Part shown: one piece after another, positions 18,394-26,804 of the stretch
How the letters are laid out: each line of letters begins with the position of its first letter
Numbering within the stretch: the stretch's first letter is position 1
Assembly (NCBI GenBank): GCA_910578845.1
Contig: CAJTSL010000001.1
Coordinates: 167,046-226,744, forward strand
Source of the DNA: an uncultured Lachnospiraceae bacterium
GTDB lineage: Bacteria > Bacillota > Clostridia > Lachnospirales > Lachnospiraceae
Length of the DNA stretch: 59,699 nucleotides
Direction: 5' to 3'
Notes under the pieces: model-generated
The model's input: only the letters and a program-made list of their open reading frames with translations
Told to the model about the DNA's origin: nothing
The model's database searches: none
Position numbers and translations under genes: made by a program

Positions 18394-19239
18394 ATGCCGC
18401 AGATAATAGATGGAAAAGCAATTTCAGCACAGATAAAAGATGAATTGAAAGAAAAAGTGGCGTCATTAAAAGAAGCGGGCGTTTCACTATGCCTTGCCGT
18501 GATACAGGTTGGAAACGATCCCGCGTCAAGCGTTTATGTAGGGAATAAGAAGAAGGCATGTGCGTATATTGGCGTAGATTCGCTTTCTTATGAGCTTCCG
18601 GAGGAAACGACCCAGGAAGAACTGTTAAGCTTAGTGGCAGATTTGAACGGGAGGGCGGATGTCAATGGCATCCTTGTACAGCTTCCCGTGCCTGCGCATA
18701 TAGACGAAGATGCAGTGATCCGGGCAATAGATCCAATGAAAGATGTAGATGGGTTCCATCCGCAGAGCGTAGGTGCTCTTTGTATTGGGCAAAAGGGGTT
18801 CATTTCCTGTACGCCAGCCGGGATCATACAGCTTCTGAAGCGTTCGGGCATTGAGATTGCAGGGAAAGAATGCGTCATTATTGGGAGAAGCAATATTGTC
18901 GGGAAGCCGATGGCGCTTTTGTTGCTTCGTGAGAATGGGACGGTGACAGTCACCCATTCTAAGACAAAGGATTTAGAAGAGGTGACTAAGAGAGCGGATA
19001 TACTTGTTGTAGCAATTGGTAAACCGAAGATGATAACACGGAAGTATGTAAAAGAGGGCGCAGTCGTTATTGACGTTGGGATCCATAGAAATGAAAATAA
19101 TAAACTGTGCGGCGATGTGGATTATGACGATGTCGCTCCTATATGCAGCGCAATCACACCGGTTCCTGGCGGAGTCGGGCCTATGACGATTGCAATGCTT
19201 TTGCAAAATCTTGTGGAGTCGGCTGCTGTAATGCGTTAG
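18394..19239 (+). CDS. folD: Bifunctional methylene-THF dehydrogenase / methenyl-THF cyclohydrolase
   Basis: 281-residue FolD enzyme interconverting 10-formyl-, methenyl- and methylene-THF with NAD(P). The catalytic Lys lies in SSVYVGNKKKAC (residues ~49-60); the cyclohydrolase segment GILVQLPVPAHID and the nucleotide-binding IGRSNIVGKPMALLLLREN follow. The end motif TPVPGGVGPMTIAMLLQN is classical. It begins 26 bases after fhs behind GAGAGGAG, and 14 bases separate it from the next start. Confidence 0.97.
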   Translation: MPQIIDGKAISAQIKDELKEKVASLKEAGVSLCLAVIQVGNDPASSVYVGNKKKACAYIGVDSLSYELPEETTQEELLSLVADLNGRADVNGILVQLPVPAHIDEDAVIRAIDPMKDVDGFHPQSVGALCIGQKGFISCTPAGIIQLLKRSGIEIAGKECVIIGRSNIVGKPMALLLLRENGTVTVTHSKTKDLEEVTKRADILVVAIGKPKMITRKYVKEGAVVIDVGIHRNENNKLCGDVDYDDVAPICSAITPVPGGVGPMTIAMLLQNLVESAAVMR

Positions 19240-19253
19240 AAAGGGAGCTGCTT

Positions 19254-20729
19254 ATGAAATGCCCAAAGTGTGGGGAAGAGATGAAAGAAGGCAATCTGAT
19301 CTGTGAAGCCTGTGGCAATGAAATCCAGATTGTGCCTGATTTTGAGCCAGAAATTGAAAACAGTATAACGGAAACACTTTCTACGCTGGTAGGTTTGGAA
19401 GAAGACAAACCAGAGGATGTTGAGGTTTTGCAAGACAAGCGAAAGCCTGCACCATGGATAGAAGAGAGCGAGATTGATGAGGATGAAGACGATTATGAGG
19501 AGCGGGAGAGCAAAAGCCGGCGCGTTGGCGTGATAATGGCGATTGTCACAGTGTTTATGATTTCCCTTTTTTCTTATCTGCTATATTCCCATCATATCCA
19601 AACGGCATCTTATCAGATAGAAAAAGCAAAAGAGTATGCCGGGCAGGGGAATTATGAACAGGCAATTACATATCTGGATAAGGCGTATGAGAAAGACGAA
19701 AGCCTCTCGCAAGTATTGTTCTTAAAAGCGGATTATTATTATCTGCTGCAAGATAATGAGTCGGCGCTACAAGTATTAAAACAGATCATTGACAAAGGCA
19801 TTTATCCATATGAAGAGGTGGAGGAAGCCTATGATAAGATGATTACAATATATACCAAAGAAGAGCGCTATGAAGAAATCAACGAGCTTCTGCTTTCCTG
19901 TGGGGAAGATACGATCGTTAATATGTTCCAAAGCTATCTTGCGAAAGAGCCGGAATTCAGCTATGTTGAAGGAGACTATGCGGAAGTGATCCCGCTAAAA
20001 CTAAGCTCCAATACATCCGGCACAATTTATTATACATTAGACGGATCCATTCCAGATGAGACAAGCGAAATCTACACGGCGCCTCTTTTTTTAGAGAACG
20101 GGGAATATGTGATCAGCGCGTTTTTTGTGAATGATTATGGGATCAAGAGCGATGTGGTCAGCAAGACTTACCATATTAGCTTAGAGGTGCCGAATGCGCC
20201 CGAAGTCGTTCTATATAGTGGGGAATATACACAGCCGATGATGATTTCTGTTACCGGACAGGAAGGCTGCAAAATCTTCTATACGACGGATGAGTCCCAG
20301 CCAACCAAAGACTCGGTTCCTTATACAGGGCCGATCCCAATGCCGCTTGGAACAACTAATTTTAAGTTTGTGAATATTAGTGAGGCAGGGGTTTCGAGCG
20401 ATGTGACGATGCGTACTTATACGTTGAATCTATGGGGAACGCTTTCTACTGATGAGGCCGTCGCTAAATTAATAGAGAAACTGGTGGAAATAGGGTATCT
20501 GCTTGATGCAGGAGGCAGGACGGCGATACAGAACGGGACATATAGCTATCAATTTAGCTCTGTCCTGCAAATCGGAGAAGAGGTATACTTTACGATTAAC
20601 GAGTATTTCGATGGAGGGACAGGTGTCCGTAGCAGGACAGACAAAGTTTTTCTGATCCAGGCTTATACGGGAGTCGCAGCAAGGCTTGGGTATGATGAAA
20701 ACGGGGAGTTTGCGGCAGTGATGCTATAA
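19254..20729 (+). CDS. Zinc-ribbon membrane protein with TPR and chitobiase-type C-terminal domains
   Basis: 491-residue protein with a modular layout. A zinc ribbon opens it (MKCPKCGEEM, then CEACG, four Cys). An acidic linker follows, then one membrane helix at about residues 97-118. Two or three TPR-like helical repeats (about 120-230) come next. Two beta modules (about 240-395) of the CHB_HEX_C type have the signature IYYTLDGSIPDETSEIYTAP and a second FYTTDESQPTKDSVPYTGP. A C-terminal domain ends it. I chose ATG 19254 because AGGGAG precedes it and the zinc ribbon starts there; upstream ATGs lie in folD. The predicted outside part suggests envelope binding; the function is not known. Confidence 0.8.
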   Translation: MKCPKCGEEMKEGNLICEACGNEIQIVPDFEPEIENSITETLSTLVGLEEDKPEDVEVLQDKRKPAPWIEESEIDEDEDDYEERESKSRRVGVIMAIVTVFMISLFSYLLYSHHIQTASYQIEKAKEYAGQGNYEQAITYLDKAYEKDESLSQVLFLKADYYYLLQDNESALQVLKQIIDKGIYPYEEVEEAYDKMITIYTKEERYEEINELLLSCGEDTIVNMFQSYLAKEPEFSYVEGDYAEVIPLKLSSNTSGTIYYTLDGSIPDETSEIYTAPLFLENGEYVISAFFVNDYGIKSDVVSKTYHISLEVPNAPEVVLYSGEYTQPMMISVTGQEGCKIFYTTDESQPTKDSVPYTGPIPMPLGTTNFKFVNISEAGVSSDVTMRTYTLNLWGTLSTDEAVAKLIEKLVEIGYLLDAGGRTAIQNGTYSYQFSSVLQIGEEVYFTINEYFDGGTGVRSRTDKVFLIQAYTGVAARLGYDENGEFAAVML

Positions 20730-20776
20730 GCTTAAAGGACATAGATTGGGAAACATGAGATGGGAGGATGAAACGA

Positions 20777-21658
20777 ATGTATAAGATTTTAAAGGCAGAG
20801 GAATTGACGACCAATATCTATTTAATGGTAGTTGAAGCAAAGCGGATTGCGAAATCCTGCCAGCCAGGACAGTTCATTATTGTCAGGATGGATGAGGAAG
20901 GAGAGCGGATACCGCTTACGATCTGCGATTATGATAGGGAAAAGGGGACAATTACGATTGTCTTTCAGACGGTCGGAGCAGCGACAGAGATGATGGCATC
21001 CTTAAAAGAAGGGGATTCTTTCCATGATTTTGTAGGGCCTCTAGGGTGCCCTTCCGAGTTTGTAGAAAAAGATATGGAAGAACTGAAGAATAAGAAGATG
21101 CTGTTCGTAGCAGGCGGCGTCGGGACAGCGCCGGTATATCCGCAGGTGAAATGGCTCCATGAGCATGGCATTGCGGCGGACGTGATTGTCGGCGCCAAGA
21201 CGAAGGAACTCCTGATCTTAGAAAAAGAGATGGAAACTGTGGCGGGCAATCTCTATATTACAACGGATGATGGCTCTTATGGAAGAAGCGGCATGGTGAC
21301 GCAGACGATCAAGGATTTGGTGGAAGAAGGAAAAGAATATGATGTCTGTGTGGCTATTGGGCCGATGATCATGATGAAATTTGTCTGCAAAATGACGGAA
21401 GAGTTACAGATTCCGACGATAGTAAGCCTGAATCCTATCATGGTAGATGGTACGGGCATGTGTGGCGCCTGCCGTGTGACAGTAGGCGGGGAAGTGAAAT
21501 TTGCCTGTGTGGACGGGCCGGAATTTGACGGACATAAAGTAGATTTTGACCAGGCAATGAAACGCCAGCAGATGTATAAGACCGCAGAAGGCAGAGCATT
21601 TCTAAAGGCAAAAGAAAAAGACACACATCACGGCGGCTGCGGCAACTGTGCGGATTGA
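20777..21658 (+). CDS. nfnA: NADH-dependent ferredoxin:NADP+ oxidoreductase subunit A
   Basis: 293-residue small subunit of the NfnAB electron-bifurcating transhydrogenase. An FAD-binding barrel is followed by a NAD-binding Rossmann domain (LFVAGGVGTAPVYPQVKWL). A cysteine-rich segment near the end, GTGMCGACRVTVGGEVKFAC, binds a 2Fe-2S cluster. The family includes the PyrK-like and sulfide dehydrogenase proteins; pairing with the next gene decides the Nfn call. I chose ATG 20777 since GGGAGG (20762-20767) leaves 9 bases; the ATG at 20768 is too close. It makes NADPH from NADH plus reduced ferredoxin, or the reverse. Confidence 0.9.
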   Translation: MYKILKAEELTTNIYLMVVEAKRIAKSCQPGQFIIVRMDEEGERIPLTICDYDREKGTITIVFQTVGAATEMMASLKEGDSFHDFVGPLGCPSEFVEKDMEELKNKKMLFVAGGVGTAPVYPQVKWLHEHGIAADVIVGAKTKELLILEKEMETVAGNLYITTDDGSYGRSGMVTQTIKDLVEEGKEYDVCVAIGPMIMMKFVCKMTEELQIPTIVSLNPIMVDGTGMCGACRVTVGGEVKFACVDGPEFDGHKVDFDQAMKRQQMYKTAEGRAFLKAKEKDTHHGGCGNCAD

Positions 21659-21676
21659 GAAGGGAGCAGGATGATC

Positions 21677-23062
21677 ATGGTAGATGTATTAAAGAAAGTG
21701 CCTGTCAGAGAACAGGATGCAAAGGAACGCGCGACTAATTTTGGAGAAGTGTGCCTTGGCTATGATAAGGAAGAAGCGATGGCGGAAGCTCAAAGATGTA
21801 TCAACTGCCAAAATGCACAGTGCATCAAAGGATGTCCGGTCGCCATTAATATACCGGGATTTATCGAAAAAGTAAAAGAGGGGAATATCGAAGCTGCCTA
21901 TCAGGTGATCAGCGAAGATTCTTCTTTGCCGGCTGTCTGCGGGCGTGTATGTCCTCAGGAGAGCCAGTGTGAAGGAAAATGTATCCGTGGGATCAAAGGT
22001 GAGCCGATTTCGATCGGGAAACTGGAACGCTTTGTAGCAGACTGGGCAAGAGAGAACAATGTCAAGCCGGAAGGCGCGAAAGAGAAAAAAGATAAAAAGG
22101 TCGCTGTGATCGGCTCGGGCCCTGCCGGATTGACTTGTGCAGGTGACCTTGCCAAAATGGGATATGATGTGACGATCTTCGAGGCGCTCCACGAAGCTGG
22201 TGGTGTGTTGGTCTATGGGATTCCGGAGTTTCGTCTTCCGAAAAAAGATGTTGTTGAAAAAGAGATCGAAAATGTGAAATCGTTAGGCGTGAAAATAGAG
22301 ACAAATGTTGTCGTTGGGAAATCGGTCACCATTGATGAGCTGATGGCGGAAGAAGGATTTGATGCCGTATTCATCGGTTCAGGAGCTGGGCTTCCTAAAT
22401 TTATGGGCATTCCTGGGGAGCAGTCTAATGGCGTTTTCTCAGCAAATGAATATTTAACAAGAAGTAATCTGATGAAGGCGTTCCGGGAAGATGCAAATAC
22501 GCCGATTATGAGAGGAAAAGAGGTAGCGGTCGTGGGAGGCGGCAACGTCGCAATGGATGCTGCGAGAACGGCTTTGCGGCTTGGCGCTAAGGTACACATT
22601 GTATACCGCAGAAGCGAAGAAGAGCTGCCGGCGCGTGTGGAAGAAGTGCATCATGCAAAAGAAGAAGGCATTATTTTTGATTTGCTGACGAACCCGACGG
22701 AAATCTTGGCAGATGAAAACGGATGGGTCTGTGGCATGAAATGCATCAAAATGGAGTTAGGAGAGCCGGATGCTTCCGGTAGAAGACGTCCGGTAGAGAT
22801 CCCTGGTTCTGAGTTTACTATGAATGTGGACACGGTCATCATGTCGCTTGGCACATCACCTAATCCACTGATCTCTACAACAACCGAAGGCCTTGCCGTG
22901 AATAAGTGGAAATGCATCGTTGCGGACGAAGAACATGGCAAGACAACCAAAGAGGGCGTATATGCCGGCGGTGATGCTGTTACAGGCGCAGCTACGGTCA
23001 TTCTCGCCATGGGGGCAGGAAAGGCTGCGGCGAAAGGAATTGACGAATATTTGTCACGTTAA
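21677..23062 (+). CDS. nfnB: NADH-dependent ferredoxin:NADP+ oxidoreductase subunit B (GltD-like)
   Basis: 461-residue large subunit of NfnAB, of the glutamate-synthase small-subunit family. An N-terminal cysteine-rich domain (CINCQNAQCIKGCPV; CGRVCPQESQCEGKC) carries two 4Fe-4S clusters. The FAD Rossmann motif VAVIGSGPAGLTCAGDLA lies near residue 140 and the NADPH one VAVVGGGNVAMDAART near 280. No glutamine amidotransferase partner is nearby, so this is not a real glutamate synthase. Start ATG 21677 is preferred because AGGGAG is 10 bases before it; ATG 21671 is only 4 away. Downstream is a 160-base gap. Confidence 0.92.
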   Translation: MVDVLKKVPVREQDAKERATNFGEVCLGYDKEEAMAEAQRCINCQNAQCIKGCPVAINIPGFIEKVKEGNIEAAYQVISEDSSLPAVCGRVCPQESQCEGKCIRGIKGEPISIGKLERFVADWARENNVKPEGAKEKKDKKVAVIGSGPAGLTCAGDLAKMGYDVTIFEALHEAGGVLVYGIPEFRLPKKDVVEKEIENVKSLGVKIETNVVVGKSVTIDELMAEEGFDAVFIGSGAGLPKFMGIPGEQSNGVFSANEYLTRSNLMKAFREDANTPIMRGKEVAVVGGGNVAMDAARTALRLGAKVHIVYRRSEEELPARVEEVHHAKEEGIIFDLLTNPTEILADENGWVCGMKCIKMELGEPDASGRRRPVEIPGSEFTMNVDTVIMSLGTSPNPLISTTTEGLAVNKWKCIVADEEHGKTTKEGVYAGGDAVTGAATVILAMGAGKAAAKGIDEYLSR

Positions 23063-23166
23063 CTTTATGCCATAGCTTCAGTGCGGCCACAGCTCCTTTC
23101 GTAATAGATTGATAAAACTAAGAAAAAATTAATAATTTTCCTTATAATTCTTTAAGGAAATGGTCG

Positions 23167-23199
23167 TATAATGACGGAAATGGCGAAACATGGCCATTT
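23167..23199 (+). promoter_or_regulatory. -10-like box and small hairpin ahead of the Dabb gene
   Basis: TATAAT at 23167-23172 has no good -35 at the usual distance. Seven bases later an inverted repeat (23178-23184 with 23193-23199, 8-base loop) sits at the expected transcript start, ahead of GGAGG. The gap 23063-23222 otherwise holds only AT-rich sequence. Confidence 0.3.
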
Positions 23200-23222
23200 A
23201 GGAGAATAAGGGAGGATGCTTT

Positions 23223-23522
23223 ATGATACATCATATTGTATTATGGAATTTGCAAGAAGAACTGTCAGACACTGAGAAAAGAGAAGCGGCATTACGGATC
23301 AAGAAGGAACTTGAAGCGGTCAGGGAACAAGCCTTCGGGATCGTATCTTTACAGGTTGTGACAGATGGCCTTGCATCTGGGAACAAAGATATTGCTTTAG
23401 TTTCTGTTTTTGAAAATGAAGAAGCGCTAAAGGCTTATCAGGTACACCCAGCGCATGTAGCAGCCGCTGCTTATGTCGGTTCAGTGACAGCGGGCAGAGT
23501 CTGCTTTGATTATGAGGACTGA
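23223..23522 (+). CDS. Dabb-domain (stress-responsive alpha/beta barrel) protein
   Basis: 99-residue single-domain protein. It starts MIHHIVLWNL, as Dabb proteins do, and has the LEALKAY-like region (NEEALKAYQVHPAHVAAAAYV) typical of this dimeric ferredoxin-like fold. Members bind small molecules or act as cyclases, but most bacterial ones have no known role. GGGAGG precedes ATG 23223. It may share a transcript with the MORN-repeat gene 35 bases downstream. Confidence 0.88.
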   Translation: MIHHIVLWNLQEELSDTEKREAALRIKKELEAVREQAFGIVSLQVVTDGLASGNKDIALVSVFENEEALKAYQVHPAHVAAAAYVGSVTAGRVCFDYED

Positions 23523-23557
23523 GCATCTTCCTGTAGAATACGAAACGGAGTGAGATT

Positions 23558-24670
23558 ATGAACTTATTGGAGCGGGATAACCAGAAGCAGGAAGAAGAGG
23601 AAATATCCTTTGAACTGGAAGAAGACAACGAAAAGGAGAAGCGGCGAGGAGGGATACCGAAGAAGGAACAGGACAAAAATCCGTTAATTGTAGTTTTGTT
23701 TGGCATTATTATTTTGCTCTTGATTATCATTTTTGTCATTGTTTTGGTGATACCCGTAAAGAGGACGACATCTACGGAAACACTACAGCAGGATATTACG
23801 GATTATGCCAATGAGCAGAAGCAGAATGACAAACGGGTGGATATCCCTGTCCAGGAGGCGATCACTGTAGAACCGGAAGTTGTCCCGGAACCTGCCGAAG
23901 AGCCAACGGAGGAATCCTCAGAGACGACGGTAATAGAATCCGAAACGGTAGACAAAACAGCAATTGTCGTGGATATTGAGGATGAAAATGATGTTTCCTA
24001 TACGAAAGAGTTTATACTGAATGAGATGATGCCTTATTTTGCCGATAATAATGTAGAAGCCATCTGGGATTTGGCGCATCTTAGGAGATACGTAAAACTT
24101 TCTGCGCAGCTAGTCGGGACCGGGACATATTATTACATGGGAGACGTGAATGCGAGCGGGGCGCCTGAGGGCATTGGGCTTGCCATATATGAGAACAATT
24201 CTTATTATTATGGCTCTTGGTCAGATGGCAAAAGGAGCGGCGACGGCAGATGGTACCGTTTCTACATTGATGAGATTGGTAAGCCTCTTACGAAGAAGAA
24301 ATATCAGGCACATAGCTATTCCGGGCAATGGAGCAATGACTTGCCCAATGGAGAAGGCGCTGAACATTATGACATTGATATTACGCAAATAGGCTATGAA
24401 GAAAGAGTCATCCAGAATGTGATTGGTCATTTTACAGATGGTCTTTATGACGGTGAAATGTATGCAAATTCGGTAGATGAAGTTGGCAATGTCGAAGAAT
24501 GGAATGGTGTTGCCCACAATGGTGTATTTGACTTATGGCGTGATATGAGCCGTATCGGGGAGTGTTCTGTATGGCAGCATCGGGATAACCCGGATTTATG
24601 CTTGGATATTGATAAGTCTGAGAATAAGAATCAAGGAATCCGCGAGCTTTTGCGTATTACGACAAAGTGA
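23558..24670 (+). CDS. Membrane-anchored protein with MORN repeats
   Basis: 370-residue protein. An acidic/basic cytosolic segment (1-45) leads to one membrane helix (about 46-66), then a long acidic Glu/Val/Pro/Thr linker (about 80-145). The outside domain holds at least two MORN-type repeats: YYYGSWSDGKRSGDGRWYRF near residue 210 and YSGQWSNDLPNGEGAEHY near 255, with a weaker third. A short C-terminal domain follows. The signs point to an envelope-located scaffold; no enzyme motif is seen. GGAG precedes ATG 23558. Directly after its stop is a hairpin of the dispersed repeat family. Confidence 0.8.
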   Translation: MNLLERDNQKQEEEEISFELEEDNEKEKRRGGIPKKEQDKNPLIVVLFGIIILLLIIIFVIVLVIPVKRTTSTETLQQDITDYANEQKQNDKRVDIPVQEAITVEPEVVPEPAEEPTEESSETTVIESETVDKTAIVVDIEDENDVSYTKEFILNEMMPYFADNNVEAIWDLAHLRRYVKLSAQLVGTGTYYYMGDVNASGAPEGIGLAIYENNSYYYGSWSDGKRSGDGRWYRFYIDEIGKPLTKKKYQAHSYSGQWSNDLPNGEGAEHYDIDITQIGYEERVIQNVIGHFTDGLYDGEMYANSVDEVGNVEEWNGVAHNGVFDLWRDMSRIGECSVWQHRDNPDLCLDIDKSENKNQGIRELLRITTK

Positions 24671-24672
24671 TA

Positions 24673-24732
24673 GGTTGAAAAATCAAAGATTTTTCAACCA
24701 CGAATTTGTGACGCTCCGACATGGGGATTCGT
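24673..24732 (+). repeat. Repeat-family copy C: AT hairpin plus variant second hairpin
   Basis: A perfect 12-base-pair inverted repeat (24673-24684 and 24688-24699) with a 3-base AAA loop begins two bases after the MORN-gene stop. It runs straight into a second, looser hairpin whose arms are ACGAAT (24700-24705) and ATTCGT (24727-24732). The start of the second hairpin (CGAATTTGTG) is the same as in the copies at 26050 and 51495, but its middle differs. Confidence 0.75.
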
Positions 24733-24781
24733 ATGAGCCAACGCAGGGAATATGGGAATATGTGGATAAGGAGAAACAATT

Positions 24782-25501
24782 ATGCCTTGGTGCCCGAATT
24801 GTAGAAATGAATATGTGGAAGGGATCAGCGTCTGTGCGGATTGTGGCGCAGCGTTAGTGGAAGATTTAGAAGAATATGACCGCAAAGCCTTGGCAGATCA
24901 TGCCATAAGAGGAATGGAAGAAATTGAGGATGATTCCTTAAACGGACAAGAAGATGACATAACGCAGGAGACGGCAGGAATGGAAGCGATAGAGGAAGCT
25001 GCCCGGGAAAAGGTCGGCGCCGTTCGGCGGGGCGCATATCAGAATAGTGCACAGAAAGCGGAAGAGAATAAGTCTTCCGCTTATACGTTGCTTATTGTCG
25101 GTGTACTTGGCCTGATTGCCTCTGCGCTTGTCTTAATGGGCGTGATACCCTTATACCAAAATTCTGCTACGACGCGTTATTTTGTCTGTGGCGTTATGGG
25201 AGCTCTTTTCTTGCTGTTTATTGTTTTTGGCGTCATATCAATGAAGACATTCAAGATCTTGAGCCGGGAAGCAGCATCAGAGGATTCGCTTATTCTGGAA
25301 ATGAAAAATTGGTGTGAGACGAATTTGAGCGCAAAAGAAATTGATGAAGGATTAGCGGTGCCGGATGGCATATCCGACGAGCAGAAGTACTTCGTGCGTA
25401 CAGAGAAAATGAAACTATTGATACAGGAAAAGTATAGGAACTTAGAAGATGCTTTTCTGGATAACTTTATAGACGATTATTACCAGAATCTTTTTGGATA
25501 G
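24782..25501 (+). CDS. Zinc-ribbon membrane protein of unknown function
   Basis: 239-residue protein starting with a zinc ribbon, MPWCPNCRNEYVEG then CADCG (four Cys). A charged linker (about 35-100) is followed by two membrane helices (about 103-125 and 135-155). A cytosolic helical tail ends in AFLDNFIDDYYQNLFG. GGAG lies before ATG 24782. The layout is common in small zinc-ribbon proteins of Clostridia; I know of no assigned role. The gene lies between repeat copy C and rlmH. Confidence 0.72.
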   Translation: MPWCPNCRNEYVEGISVCADCGAALVEDLEEYDRKALADHAIRGMEEIEDDSLNGQEDDITQETAGMEAIEEAAREKVGAVRRGAYQNSAQKAEENKSSAYTLLIVGVLGLIASALVLMGVIPLYQNSATTRYFVCGVMGALFLLFIVFGVISMKTFKILSREAASEDSLILEMKNWCETNLSAKEIDEGLAVPDGISDEQKYFVRTEKMKLLIQEKYRNLEDAFLDNFIDDYYQNLFG

Positions 25502-25567
25502 CCGGGATGTTTGCCATAAGGAATGCGGTGGCATATTAAACGGCTATCAGAAAGCCATGATCAGTAT

Positions 25568-26047
25568 ATGAAAATAACAATAATTGCAGTCGGTAAAATC
25601 AAAGAAAAATATTATCGGGACGCGATAGCGGAATATGCCAAGCGCTTAAGCCGTTATTGCAAATTGGAAATCATTGAAGTAGAAGATGAGAAAACGCCTG
25701 ATAAGGCAGCTCCTACCGAAGAAGAGCTGATCCGGGGGAAAGAGGCGGAACGTATTTTAAAACATCTAAAAGATGACGCATATATAGTAACCCTTGAAAT
25801 TGCAGGAGAAATGTATGATTCTGTGGACTTTGCAAGAAATCTTGCAAGGCTTGGCGTGCAGGGAAACAGCTACATCCAGTTTATTATCGGCGGTTCGCTA
25901 GGATTACATGAAAAGGTCTGCCGACAGGCGGATTTAGCGCTTAGCTTTTCTAATATGACGTTCCCGCACCAGCTTATGCGTGTGATTTTGCTAGAGCAGT
26001 TATATAGAGGGTTCCGTATTATGAAAGGTGAGCCGTATCATAAGTAA
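25568..26047 (+). CDS. rlmH: 23S rRNA pseudouridine-1915 N3-methyltransferase
   Basis: 159-residue SPOUT methyltransferase that methylates a pseudouridine in helix 69 of 23S rRNA. The start MKITIIAVGKIKEKYY, the segment FIIGGSLGLHEKV and the end LLEQLYRGFRIMKGEPYHK are diagnostic. ATG 25568 gives exactly the family length; the in-frame ATG at 25523 adds 15 foreign residues. No good ribosome site precedes 25568. A dispersed repeat copy begins 3 bases after the stop. Confidence 0.96.
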   Translation: MKITIIAVGKIKEKYYRDAIAEYAKRLSRYCKLEIIEVEDEKTPDKAAPTEEELIRGKEAERILKHLKDDAYIVTLEIAGEMYDSVDFARNLARLGVQGNSYIQFIIGGSLGLHEKVCRQADLALSFSNMTFPHQLMRVILLEQLYRGFRIMKGEPYHK

Positions 26048-26049
26048 AG

Positions 26050-26129
26050 GCGAATTTGTTGTGCCGACGCTGATAGCGTCTTGGCTCTAAAGTTCGCAAG
26101 CTTAAAGAAGGGCATGACTATTAGATTGA
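26050..26129 (+). repeat. Repeat-family copy A: nested GC hairpin plus conserved tail
   Basis: 80 bases, starting 3 bases after the rlmH stop. An outer stem pairs GCGAATTT (26050-26057) with AAAGTTCGC (26089-26097). Inside, GACGCT (26066-26071) pairs with AGCGTC (26075-26080) over a GAT loop, flanked by GCC/GGC. A tail ending CATGACTATTAGATTGA follows. It differs from the copy at 51495-51571 by four substitutions and a 3-base gap. Confidence 0.8.
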
Positions 26130-26186
26130 TAGGATAGAAAAATGGATTAGCAGAATAAAAAACAAATGATAAAGCGGAGCGGGTAA

Positions 26187-26681
26187 ATGGATGAGAAATT
26201 GAGGAACATGACTTCTCTATATATAACAAAAGGGGATGAAATACTATTGCTTTTCCGGCAGTGCGGCCGCGTTGTGAGTGATACATGGGTCGGATCTGCG
26301 GGAGGCCATTTTGAAGAGAATGAACTAAACGACCCAAGAGCATGTGTGTTGAGAGAACTGAAAGAAGAATTAGGAATAAGTGAAAGTGGTATCAGGAATC
26401 TGTTGCTGCGGTATGTTACTTTGCGGAGAATGAAAGGAGAAATTCGGCAGAATTACTATTTTTTTGCGGAACTGGACAATGAGGCAGGGGATCACATTGT
26501 ATCAACAGAAGGGATAAGCAGGTGGTTTCCATTTTCGGAGCTATCGGCATTGGAGATGCCATATACTGCTAAATTTGTTATGGAGCATTATCTGAGGATT
26601 GGACGAAAAACAAATGATATGTATGTAGGCGTGGCTGATGGGAAGCGAGTTGATTTTACAAAACTGCCGGAATACGAATAA
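26187..26681 (+). CDS. Nudix hydrolase
   Basis: 164-residue Nudix-superfamily pyrophosphohydrolase. The Nudix box spans about residues 38-63: GGHFEENELNDPRACVLREL followed by KEELGI, with two extra residues relative to the strict consensus but the metal-binding REL-x-EE core intact. Substrate is unknown; the nearest relatives by pattern are MutT/8-oxo-dGTP-type proteins. It lies 140 bases after rlmH, past a repeat copy, and 123 bases before a methyltransferase, so the pair may be a small insertion between rlmH and pdp. Confidence 0.88.
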   Translation: MDEKLRNMTSLYITKGDEILLLFRQCGRVVSDTWVGSAGGHFEENELNDPRACVLRELKEELGISESGIRNLLLRYVTLRRMKGEIRQNYYFFAELDNEAGDHIVSTEGISRWFPFSELSALEMPYTAKFVMEHYLRIGRKTNDMYVGVADGKRVDFTKLPEYE

Positions 26682-26804
26682 AAGGTGGTGCAGTTCTGCC
26701 TTATTTGTTAGGATCATATTTGCCGAATTTACACGAATCACAAGCGTGATAATAAAGGATATCCGCTTCGGGAGTGTAGAAGCGACCAGAAGAGAGGGAA
26801 TAAC

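Noticed and set aside
21671..23062. Glutamate synthase small subunit
   Set aside because: No large glutamate synthase subunit is present, and the gene follows nfnA, so NfnB is the better call.
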